Assembly (NCBI GenBank): GCA_916049935.1
Contig: CAJZJI010000075.1
Location: 1-5,299 of the forward strand
Direction: 5' to 3'
DNA: 5,299 nucleotides
From: an uncultured Streptococcus sp.
GTDB taxonomy: Bacteria; Bacillota; Bacilli; Lactobacillales; Aerococcaceae
Positions 1 to 5,177 of this stretch are shown here, piece by piece; position 1 is the stretch's first letter, and each line of letters opens with the position of its first letter. The notes under the pieces are model-generated. The model was not told where the DNA came from and did not search any database. It saw only the letters and a program-made list of their open reading frames with translations. Position numbers and translations under genes: made by a program.

Positions 1-244
1 CTTCGAAAGCCTCTGTTACTTTCAATCGGGTATACGCGTCCTTGTAAGTATATAAGAATGTACGTTCTAATGTATCTCTAAAGTCGATTGCTTGCCATTC
101 ACCTTCAAGAGCGACTGGTGCAGGAGCTTCAGTTGTGGTTTCAGCAGTTGTTTGTTGTTGCTGTTGTTCAGCGCATCCTGCAACAAATAGAAGAGTCAGA
201 AGCGATATCGTCCATAGCGAAATTTTTTTCATCGTTTTCATCAT
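1..244 (-). CDS. Putative lipoprotein, partial (N-terminal 81 residues; 3' end off the left edge)
   Basis: Reading leftwards from ATG at 244, the frame stays open to the window edge. The product has a short basic N-terminus (Met-Met-Lys-Thr-Met-Lys-Lys), a hydrophobic stretch at about residues 8-22 and a lipobox V-A-G-C with the acceptor cysteine at residue 24, so it should be lipid-anchored on the outer face of the membrane. After the cysteine comes a Gln/Thr/Glu/Pro-rich linker (residues 26-43, with five consecutive Gln), then a folded part beginning with G48-E-W50. Two in-frame ATGs (244 and 241) are possible. AAGGAG lies 6 nt before the first and 9 nt before the second, so 244 is preferred. 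The SD abuts the TAG stop of the upstream lipoprotein gene (257-259), giving a 12-bp gap, so the two are almost certainly co-transcribed and may be translationally coupled. The start of the mature domain resembles that of its neighbour, suggesting a tandem duplication. Function unknown. The gene call is firm; the family is not recognised. Confidence 0.88.
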   Translation of the reverse strand, partial: MMKTMKKISLWTISLLTLLFVAGCAEQQQQQTTAETTTEAPAPVALEGEWQAIDFRDTLERTFLYTYKDAYTRLKVTEAFE

Positions 245-256
245 TCCTCACTCCTT

Positions 257-934
257 CTATTTAGACTCTTCCGTGTAGTTAAAGCGAAGACGCATCACAA
301 TCTTCAGCCCTTTTTCGTTTTTACCTTCAGCAGAAAGAGTCATTTGTTTTCCTTCCACTGAATAGTTATACGTGATGGCCTCTAGTGGATTCGTATTAGG
401 TCCTAAGATAATTTTGCTTAGGAATGTTGGAGTTTCTGGGAAAGTGATGGTGTGATTGTCCGGATCAATGGTTCCAGTCAGCGTATAGTCGTAAGCGTAG
501 TTTGCTTCATCGAGTGTAATCTTTGTATGTTGAAGCGTTGCTACATAGGATTTAAAGTCTTCTGTTTTCTGTTGTACGTATGTTTTGAAATCAGGAGTCT
601 TCAGACCTAGGCCTTTATATTGATCTTCATAAATGCGCAAATAATCAAAACGATACTTCAATTCAACCGTTTTGTCTTTAATCGTCATCGTCATTTTTAC
701 AATATCTAAGTCATCCAACATATATGCTGCAGCGCGGGGCTCGAGATTCGTTGCAAGGAATACCTTTTGCAATGCCGATTGTTGTTCGGTCCACAACCAC
801 GTTCCTTGTTGGTCTTTAGTTAAATCTTGTGGAGCTTTAGGTCCTTGTTGTGTAGATGACTGACAGCCTGCGATAAGCAGTAGGCTGGCAATCGCCAACA
901 ATCCTAACATCATCTTCTTAATTTTATTAAACAT
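257..934 (-). CDS. Putative lipoprotein of unknown function (225 aa)
   Basis: Complete ORF with ATG at 934 and TAG at 257-259. AGGAGG (942-947) sits 7 nt upstream of the ATG, which decides the start. Residues 1-23 form a type II signal peptide (basic start with several Lys, hydrophobic core at 8-22) ending in the lipobox L-I-A-G-C with Cys24 as lipid acceptor. A polar linker (25-43) leads into a soluble domain of about 180 residues beginning with G44-T-W46. The rest alternates short polar/hydrophobic stretches typical of beta strands (about 80-103, 147-168 and 185-222) with a charged, probably helical segment in the middle (about 112-136). A G-x-W on the first strand followed by a beta-rich body is reminiscent of lipocalin-like folds, but that is only a shape argument. 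It is first in an operon with a second, apparently paralogous lipoprotein 12 bp downstream. No catalytic motif is visible and I do not recognise the family. Confidence 0.92.
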   Translation of the reverse strand: MFNKIKKMMLGLLAIASLLLIAGCQSSTQQGPKAPQDLTKDQQGTWLWTEQQSALQKVFLATNLEPRAAAYMLDDLDIVKMTMTIKDKTVELKYRFDYLRIYEDQYKGLGLKTPDFKTYVQQKTEDFKSYVATLQHTKITLDEANYAYDYTLTGTIDPDNHTITFPETPTFLSKIILGPNTNPLEAITYNYSVEGKQMTLSAEGKNEKGLKIVMRLRFNYTEESK

Positions 935-941
935 AAACGTG

Positions 942-947
942 CCTCCT
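942..947 (-). promoter_or_regulatory. Shine-Dalgarno site of the 225-aa lipoprotein gene
   Basis: A perfect AGGAGG on the minus strand, 7 nt before the ATG at 934. It supports that start over the internal Met codons at residues 8 and 9. Confidence 0.85.
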
Positions 948-984
948 AAAGTTGGTTACCTTTATTCTAACATTAAATGGAATC

Positions 985-990
985 ATTATA
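985..990 (-). promoter_or_regulatory. Probable promoter -10 box of the lipoprotein operon
   Basis: The minus strand carries a perfect TATAAT, 50 bp upstream of the lipoprotein ATG, predicting a 5' UTR of roughly 45 nt. The surrounding DNA is AT-rich. No good -35 box lies 16-18 bp upstream (the best nearby match, TGAGAC at 1010-1015, is 19 bp away), and there is no TG extension, so the promoter may be weak or need an activator. The remainder of the gap between the two minus-strand units (about 1016-1158) holds no gene or clear signal that I can see. Confidence 0.45.
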
Positions 991-1158
991 AAGTGAAATT
1001 TTGAGCGAAGTCTCATTTGAATGGTGGGCATAATGAAACAGCTCTTTGAAAATCTTGAGGGTACCTTTTAATTTCACTGATGTTTCAAAATGTAAAACGT
1101 AAAAATATTATTCAGATGACTCTCTTACCGTTTGAGCTTTTCAAGGTCTTTTATGTGC

Positions 1159-1187
1159 AAAAAGCCTCATTCGATGAATGAGACTTT
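1159..1187 (-). terminator. Rho-independent terminator of the GH25 hydrolase gene
   Basis: On the minus strand an 11-bp stem (arms 1176-1186 and 1162-1172, one G-U pair, the rest Watson-Crick) closes a 3-nt loop (1173-1175) and is followed by a run of five T (1163-1159). It starts about 14 bp after the TAA stop of the hydrolase gene. The plus-strand side lacks a T tract, so it works in the minus direction only. It separates the hydrolase from the lipoprotein operon downstream. Confidence 0.9.
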
Positions 1188-1200
1188 CTAAAAATAATGA

Positions 1201-3186
1201 TTAACGTCCAAACCAAACGCTCATATCCACATTTCCAAGACCTGTGATAAATTCCTTATCGGTATATTGCCAGCCCCAGCTTGGTTGGCTGTATGGAAGT
1301 TGGTAAGTGAGTTGTGGAGTATAGGCTGCCACCCAGTCCACGTGTTTTAAGATTTCAGGATCGTTTAAACGATTTTGTAAGAGATATTGATAACTGTAAA
1401 TACGCACGTTTGTGTAACCAGCTTTAGCCATCGTATCACGATACGCTTTCCAAATTTTCACCCAAGTAGTGGTATCCGTTGGTGCTGATTTTGCACCGTT
1501 TGTATAACGCCAGTCTTCTAAGTCGAAGTAAATAGGGTAAGTTGGTTTAATATTGTATTTTTTGATTAACGCAATGGTTTGTTCGGCATCTTCCACACCG
1601 TCTGCCTCCGTAGAAGCATAAGTGTAGAGGTAAATTCCATAAGGCACTCCAAGACGGTTTAGCTCGCTAATGTTGTGGGCGAGATGTTTATCTTCGGCAC
1701 CAGAGTAACCGATACGAACAATAACCGCATCGATATTATTTTCCTTGATGATGCCTTCCCAGTTTGAGATATAACCTTGGTGTTCGCTGATGTCCATGAC
1801 TTTCTTCGTTGTTTCGTCTCCAAGACGTTGACTTGCACCATTGTAGAAGTAACGCTTGCCGTCTTTTTCAACCCAACCGATATCGACTGCTTTCTTGCTT
1901 AAGATATTTCCGCTCCCGTCAAATACGTATTGATAGTGGTCGATGATATGCGTACCAGTTGCCATTTTACCGTTATCGAGTACGTAATATTTATTCTCAA
2001 TCCATTCTTTACGCGCGACTTTTCCGTTGCCCTTGAAGTAGTACCAGTAGCCACCGACTTTTGCCCAGTAGTTCTTCGCGAATGTTCCGTCTTCTTTGAA
2101 ATAGTATGAAGAGCCAGTCGATTGGTCGTATTGCATTTCGATTTTCGCCATACGTCCATTACCCTTGATAAAGTAAGAGTCAACCCATTCATTTTTGGCC
2201 ATGTAGCCACCGTCTTTGAAGTAGTACCATTCGCCGTCGATTTCTTTCCATTGTTTGTTTAGGTATTTCCCATTTTCGTCAAAGTAGAATGAACTATTGT
2301 ACGTAGGGTCGTAAACAAGTTCGTTTGCGGCCATCGCACCGTCAGATTTGACGTAGTAAGAGCCAATCCATTTGCTTGTATCCATTTCGCCGTATTTGCG
2401 GAAGTGGTACCATTTGCTGTCGATTTGCCTCCATTGATTGCGGACGTATTTGCCAGATACATCAAGATAATAGGTGGCTTGGTATTTTCTGTCGTAAATA
2501 AATTCGGACTTGGCCATATAGCCGCCGCCTTTTAAGTAGTAGTCATCTTTCCATTCATTACGTGCATAAGCACCACCTGGCTTAATATAGAACCAGCTAT
2601 TGTAGTTTCTGTCGAAAACCCATTCGTTGTCGGCCATCGCACCGCTATCTTTTAAGAAATAGCTGCCGCTCCATTCGTGAGAGTACATCACACCATTATC
2701 GTGGAATGCGTACCAGACGCCACCGATTTTCTTCCAGTCGCCACGGAATACTTTTCCACCAGAGAGTGCATAGTACCATTTACCACCTTGGTAGTTCCAG
2801 CCTGGACTAACGAGCATTCCTTCGATGCCCACAAGATAGCCATCTGGAGTAATGGTTGATTTCAACATCTTTCCATCCACGCCAAAGTAATACCAGCGGC
2901 CTCCGTGCCATTTCCATGTATTTGTAATTGGCTTACTATCCACTTGGTAGTACGTTTCGCCGTCTGCTTTGTAAAGACCAGTGTATTTTGGTTCTTCACC
3001 TGGCTTATACACACGAATATCGACGTCGTTTTTAGAATCTTTTGGAAGAGTCCCTTCCGCAGTCGTTGTTGTTTCTGTCGTTGGTTGAACGGTCGTTTCG
3101 GTTTGTGTCGTCTCTGCAGCAACCGCATGTGCCGAAAGGGCAAATAGGGCAGCCGTTAAGAGTGTGACTTTACCTGTAAGTTTCAT
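1201..3186 (-). CDS. Secreted cell-wall hydrolase: wall-binding repeats plus GH25 lysozyme domain (LytC-like architecture)
   Basis: This 661-residue protein should cleave the N-acetylmuramic acid to N-acetylglucosamine beta-1,4 bond of peptidoglycan outside the cell. Order of parts: signal peptide 1-24 (Lys-rich start, hydrophobic core, A-x-A-type cleavage around residues 21-24); Thr/Glu-rich linker about 25-50; aromatic repeats about 65-452 with recurring G-x-W-Y-Y-F and G-x-M cores, including three exact-length 61-residue units (210-392); C-terminal GH25 domain about 463-661. The GH25 domain keeps the expected first Asp (D465 in D-I-S-E-H-Q-G), the D555-L-E557 pair ending a hydrophobic strand, and a closing G-N-V-D654 segment, so it should be active. 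The start at 3186 is chosen because AAGGAGG lies just before it and the signal peptide begins there; an upstream in-frame ATG at 3267 has no SD and would bury the signal peptide. Binding repeats before a C-terminal muramidase is the layout of pneumococcal LytC. Whether the ligand is choline, a glycan or another wall polymer cannot be read from the sequence. The gene stands alone between its own promoter and terminator. Confidence 0.95.
   Translation of the reverse strand: MKLTGKVTLLTAALFALSAHAVAAETTQTETTVQPTTETTTTAEGTLPKDSKNDVDIRVYKPGEEPKYTGLYKADGETYYQVDSKPITNTWKWHGGRWYYFGVDGKMLKSTITPDGYLVGIEGMLVSPGWNYQGGKWYYALSGGKVFRGDWKKIGGVWYAFHDNGVMYSHEWSGSYFLKDSGAMADNEWVFDRNYNSWFYIKPGGAYARNEWKDDYYLKGGGYMAKSEFIYDRKYQATYYLDVSGKYVRNQWRQIDSKWYHFRKYGEMDTSKWIGSYYVKSDGAMAANELVYDPTYNSSFYFDENGKYLNKQWKEIDGEWYYFKDGGYMAKNEWVDSYFIKGNGRMAKIEMQYDQSTGSSYYFKEDGTFAKNYWAKVGGYWYYFKGNGKVARKEWIENKYYVLDNGKMATGTHIIDHYQYVFDGSGNILSKKAVDIGWVEKDGKRYFYNGASQRLGDETTKKVMDISEHQGYISNWEGIIKENNIDAVIVRIGYSGAEDKHLAHNISELNRLGVPYGIYLYTYASTEADGVEDAEQTIALIKKYNIKPTYPIYFDLEDWRYTNGAKSAPTDTTTWVKIWKAYRDTMAKAGYTNVRIYSYQYLLQNRLNDPEILKHVDWVAAYTPQLTYQLPYSQPSWGWQYTDKEFITGLGNVDMSVWFGR
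2011..2559 (-). repeat. Three tandem 61-residue (183-bp) wall-binding repeat units in the GH25 protein
   Basis: Residues 210-270, 271-331 and 332-392 align to each other without any gap. Sixteen positions are identical in all three units: W3, Y7, K10, G13, M15, A16, E19, Y22, D23, Y31, G36, W43, W50, Y51, F53 and G57. Each unit is itself a triplet of about 20-residue aromatic modules. A shorter unit of 40 residues (170-209, bases 2560-2679) precedes them and lacks the third module. A degenerate fourth unit (393-452, bases 1831-2010) follows with a one-residue insertion near its start. The DNA copies are well diverged, so the repeat is old and not a recent slippage product. Confidence 0.9.
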
Positions 3187-3191
3187 AAAGA

Positions 3192-3198
3192 CCTCCTT
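3192..3198 (-). promoter_or_regulatory. Shine-Dalgarno site that fixes the GH25 hydrolase start
   Basis: The minus strand reads AAGGAGG ending 5 nt before the ATG at 3186. This strong site supports the 661-residue product with an N-terminal signal peptide, against the longer 688-residue reading from 3267. Confidence 0.9.
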
Positions 3199-3218
3199 GG
3201 TTAAATTTGTCCTTTTTA

Positions 3219-3247
3219 AGTGTATCAAAAAAGAGAGAAGCGCGCAA
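3219..3247 (-). promoter_or_regulatory. Candidate extended -10 promoter of the GH25 hydrolase gene
   Basis: On the minus strand TGATACACT (3227-3219) forms an extended -10 (TG-n-TACACT, four of six matches to TATAAT). A weak -35, TTGCGC (3247-3242), lies exactly 17 bp upstream. Transcription would start near 3212, giving a leader of about 26 nt that just includes the ribosome binding site. If correct, the transcript begins downstream of the ATG at 3267, which independently excludes that start. Moderate support only, because both hexamers deviate from consensus. Confidence 0.45.
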
Positions 3248-3389
3248 TTTCCTAAAATAAAATTCACACTTTTGTCACAGGAATAAAATGGAACTGCAAT
3301 AAACGAATCGCTTCAGGCAACTGAAATCGTGAATCTATGGAAAATCTGAAAATGGAACACTTGAACTCGTGAAGAAACGCTAGTAGATG

Positions 3390-3398
3390 TGCTATAAT
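3390..3398 (+). promoter_or_regulatory. Extended -10 promoter of the EamA transporter gene
   Basis: TG-C-TATAAT is a perfect extended -10, preceded by a further TG (TGTGC). The -35 region is poor (GTGAAG at 3369-3374 with an 18-bp spacer), as is common for extended -10 promoters. The expected transcription start, 6-7 nt past the box, falls at about 3404-3405, only 2-3 nt before the ATG at 3407. The transcript would therefore have almost no leader. Confidence 0.75.
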
Positions 3399-3406
3399 AC
3401 GAGAGT

Positions 3407-4360
3407 ATGAAAACAACAGAACAACAAAACCAACCAAAAAATCAAATCATTAAAGGAACCTTGATGACGCTCTTTGCCGGGATTGCCTGGGGGATGAGTG
3501 GCGCGTGTGGTCAATACTTGATGGCACACGGGATGGGCGTGCTTGCCTTGACCGACCTACGTCTCGTTATCTCTGGGGTGTGTCTTCTTGCGATGAGCTA
3601 CGCGTTCACCCGGGGGCAACTCGTCGCCTTCTTCAAGGAAAAGAAGAACTACACCAAGATTACGCTCTTTGCGTTTATCGGGCTCTTCATGAACCAGTTT
3701 ACTTACCTTGAGGCGATTCACCTCAGTAATGCCGGTACCGCGACCGTCTTGCAGTATCTCTGCCCAGTGATTATTCTGGTGTACATGTGCTTGAAAAATC
3801 GCACGACACCGACTGCGTCTGAAGTGATGTCGATTGTCCTAGCAATTCTGGGAACGTTCATCATTGCCACACATGGGCAACTCAATCAACTGAGCGTCAC
3901 GCCACTCGGGCTCTTCTGGGGGATTTTTAGCGGATTTACGTATGCCATTTATATCATGCTTCCGATTAAACTCATTCAAGAGTACGGAAGTCTGACGGTG
4001 ATTGGAGTAGGGATGGTCATTGCAGGAGTCATTCTCTTCCCGATGAGCGGCCTTACAACGCTGGAAATTACATATAGCCTGGATATCATTGCTTCGCTCG
4101 TAGGCATTATCCTCATTGGAACGATTATTTCGTACACAATGTTTTTAAAAGGAACGAGCTATATCGGACCAGTGAAGAGTAGTTTGATTGCTGCCGTCGA
4201 ACCGATTTCTGCGGTATTCTTCGCTTTCCTCATCATGAACGAGCATTTCTTTGCAATTGACTTTGTCGGCATGGCGATGATTCTAGCTGCCGTGGTCCTC
4301 ATCTCGGTCAAAGACTTGTTGAAAGAGCGCCGTAAGAGCGAACAAGGCATCATTGAATAA
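3407..4360 (+). CDS. EamA/DMT-superfamily transporter (10 predicted membrane segments)
   Basis: This 317-residue integral membrane protein of the drug/metabolite transporter superfamily has the usual length and two EamA halves. Hydrophobic segments fall at about residues 18-38, 45-67, 84-103, 109-129, 138-155, 166-187, 197-213, 226-246, 259-279 and 283-301. Family hallmarks are the W-G-x-S-G in segment 1 (28-32), the end of the first half G-T-A-T-V-L-Q-Y-L-C-P (110-120), and its counterpart in the second half, A-A-V-E-P-I-S-A-V-F-F (262-272) followed by N-E-H. The substrate cannot be assigned; relatives export amino acids, other metabolites or drugs. A hydrophilic tail rich in Gln/Asn/Lys (2-17) precedes segment 1. 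Start uncertain: the ATG at 3407 has no SD and lies next to the transcription start, whereas the ATG at 3464 (residue 20) has AAAGGA 6 nt before it and would give a 298-residue protein beginning directly in segment 1. I keep 3407 because a short cytoplasmic tail ending in Lys-Gly before segment 1 is typical of the family. The gene is monocistronic. Confidence 0.93.
   Translation: MKTTEQQNQPKNQIIKGTLMTLFAGIAWGMSGACGQYLMAHGMGVLALTDLRLVISGVCLLAMSYAFTRGQLVAFFKEKKNYTKITLFAFIGLFMNQFTYLEAIHLSNAGTATVLQYLCPVIILVYMCLKNRTTPTASEVMSIVLAILGTFIIATHGQLNQLSVTPLGLFWGIFSGFTYAIYIMLPIKLIQEYGSLTVIGVGMVIAGVILFPMSGLTTLEITYSLDIIASLVGIILIGTIISYTMFLKGTSYIGPVKSSLIAAVEPISAVFFAFLIMNEHFFAIDFVGMAMILAAVVLISVKDLLKERRKSEQGIIE
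3452..3457 (+). promoter_or_regulatory. Possible internal Shine-Dalgarno site for an alternative EamA start at 3464
   Basis: AAAGGA lies 6 nt before an in-frame ATG at 3464. No comparable site precedes the ATG at 3407. It may be chance, since it falls inside the Lys-Gly codons of the longer reading, but it is the only SD-like sequence available near the start of this gene. Confidence 0.35.
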
Positions 4361-4367
4361 CAAAACC

Positions 4368-4402
4368 AAACCGTAATTGGAGCGAATCCAGTTGCGGTTT
4401 TT
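4368..4402 (+). terminator. Rho-independent terminator of the EamA gene
   Basis: A 14-bp stem (arms 4368-4381 and 4387-4400, two G-U pairs) closes the 5-nt loop GCGAA. It runs into TTTTT (4398-4402, partly within the stem) and then GCTTGTTTT. An outer CAAAAC/GTTTTG pairing (4361-4366 with 4407-4412) could lengthen the structure. It begins 7 bp after the TAA stop, which separates the transporter from the ABC operon. Confidence 0.92.
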
Positions 4403-4480
4403 GCTTGTTTTGAAAGAACTGAAAAAATGAAAATGAGAACGTCCTCTTCCAAATTTAATCTTTTTTTAATAAATGGATTG

Positions 4481-4489
4481 TGCTATACT
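4481..4489 (+). promoter_or_regulatory. Extended -10 promoter of the amino-acid ABC importer operon
   Basis: TG-C-TATACT is an extended -10 with five of six matches to TATAAT. No recognisable -35 exists: the spacing would place it in a T tract (4461-4467). Transcription would start near 4496, giving a leader of about 28 nt with the ribosome binding site at 4511-4516. The GTGCTATA core is the same as in the EamA promoter. Confidence 0.65.
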
Positions 4490-4510
4490 ATAAAGCATCA
4501 AACAACAGAC

Positions 4511-4516
4511 GGAGGT
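4511..4516 (+). promoter_or_regulatory. Shine-Dalgarno site that fixes the TTG start of the permease
   Basis: GGAGGT ends 7 nt before the TTG at 4524. No ATG or GTG in the same frame lies at a suitable distance, and the encoded N-terminus (S-Y-S-L-E-I-L-P) fits the family, so TTG is the initiator. Confidence 0.85.
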
Positions 4517-4523
4517 CCTGAAT

Positions 4524-5165
4524 TTGTCTTATTCACTCGAAATTTTACCAAGCTTATTACACGGAGCAGTGACGACATTAGAAGTGTTCGCACTCGTTCT
4601 TATCTTCTCGATTCCGCTGGGCATTCTCATTGCCTTTGCGATGCAGCTGAAATGGAAGCCACTCAACTGGCTCATCCATATCTACATCTGGGTGATGCGA
4701 GGGACGCCTCTGTTATTACAACTTATTTTTATTTATTACGTCTTGCCAAGTGTCGGCATTCGTCTAGACCGACTACCGGCAGCGCTCATTGCCTTCACGC
4801 TCAACTATGCAGCGTACTTTGCGGAGATTTTCCGCGGAGGGATCGATACGATTCCAAAAGGGCAGTATGAGGCAGCGAAAGTGTTAAAATTCACGCCGGG
4901 AGCAACGGTTCGCTATATCGTTCTTCCACAAGTGACGAAGATTGTCTTGCCAAGTGTCTTCAATGAAATCATGAGCCTTGTCAAAGATACGTCCCTTGTA
5001 TACGCGCTTGGAATCTCAGACCTTATCTTGGCCAGTCGTACCGCAGCTAACCGCGACGCGAGCCTCGTTCCGATGTTTCTAGCAGGAGCGATTTACCTGA
5101 TCGTTATCGGGGTTGTGACGCTTGTGGCCAAACGCATTGAAAAGAAATTCAGTTATTATAAATAG
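4524..5165 (+). CDS. Polar amino-acid ABC importer, permease subunit (HisM/GlnP-type)
   Basis: This 213-residue inner-membrane subunit of an amino-acid uptake ABC transporter is the usual length for a stand-alone HisM-type permease. Visible family features in order are: N-terminal membrane segment with a G-A-V-T-T-L-E start (14-20); R-G-T-P-L-L-L-Q-L (59-67) followed by I-F-I-Y-Y; F-T-L-N-Y-A-A-Y-F-A-E-I-F-R-G-G-I (91-107); the cytoplasmic EAA loop (116-136, E-A-A at 116-118 and I-x-L-P-Q at 132-136) that contacts the ATPase; and D-T-S-L-V-Y-A-L-G-I-S-D-L (155-167). The usually conserved glycine of the EAA loop is lysine here (K122). Initiation is at TTG, well supported by GGAGGT upstream. 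The stop TAG (5163-5165) overlaps the SD of the ATPase gene 12 bp downstream, so the two form an operon. The specific amino acid cannot be told; no substrate-binding domain is fused, unlike streptococcal GlnP-type fusions. Confidence 0.95.
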   Translation: MSYSLEILPSLLHGAVTTLEVFALVLIFSIPLGILIAFAMQLKWKPLNWLIHIYIWVMRGTPLLLQLIFIYYVLPSVGIRLDRLPAALIAFTLNYAAYFAEIFRGGIDTIPKGQYEAAKVLKFTPGATVRYIVLPQVTKIVLPSVFNEIMSLVKDTSLVYALGISDLILASRTAANRDASLVPMFLAGAIYLIVIGVVTLVAKRIEKKFSYYK

Positions 5166-5177
5166 GAGGACAAGCAG

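Noticed and set aside
672..863. 63-residue plus-strand ORF antisense to the 225-aa lipoprotein gene
   Set aside because: It lies wholly within a supported gene on the other strand and its cysteine-rich sequence looks like random translation.
1033..1071. Twelve-codon mini-ORF on the plus strand between the lipoprotein operon and the GH25 terminator, considered as a small peptide or leader
   Set aside because: It has no convincing ribosome binding site or promoter and no downstream plus-strand gene for it to regulate.
1659..3147. Several ORFs of 60-103 codons on both strands within the GH25 gene
   Set aside because: All are alternate-frame readings of a repetitive, compositionally biased gene. 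None has a ribosome binding site or a recognisable domain.
3187..3267. Extension of the GH25 protein to an upstream in-frame ATG at 3267 (688 residues)
   Set aside because: There is no SD before 3267, the extra 27 residues would bury a clear signal peptide, a strong AAGGAGG precedes 3186, and the likely promoter lies inside the extension.
3312..3325. Small inverted repeat TTCAG-GCAA-CTGAA in the divergent spacer
   Set aside because: Only five base pairs per arm, no T tract, and such short palindromes are common by chance.
3505..3711. 68-residue plus-strand ORF inside the EamA gene
   Set aside because: It is a +1/+2 shadow of the transporter frame with no SD.
4159..4452. 97-residue minus-strand ORF opposite the end of the EamA gene and its terminator
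   Set aside because: It is antisense to a well-supported gene, crosses an intrinsic terminator hairpin and has no recognisable domain or SD.
4427..4870. 147-residue plus-strand ORF overlapping the start of the ABC permease
   Set aside because: It is out of frame with the permease, which has clear family motifs and a good SD. The ORF's composition is that of a shadow frame and it has no SD of its own.
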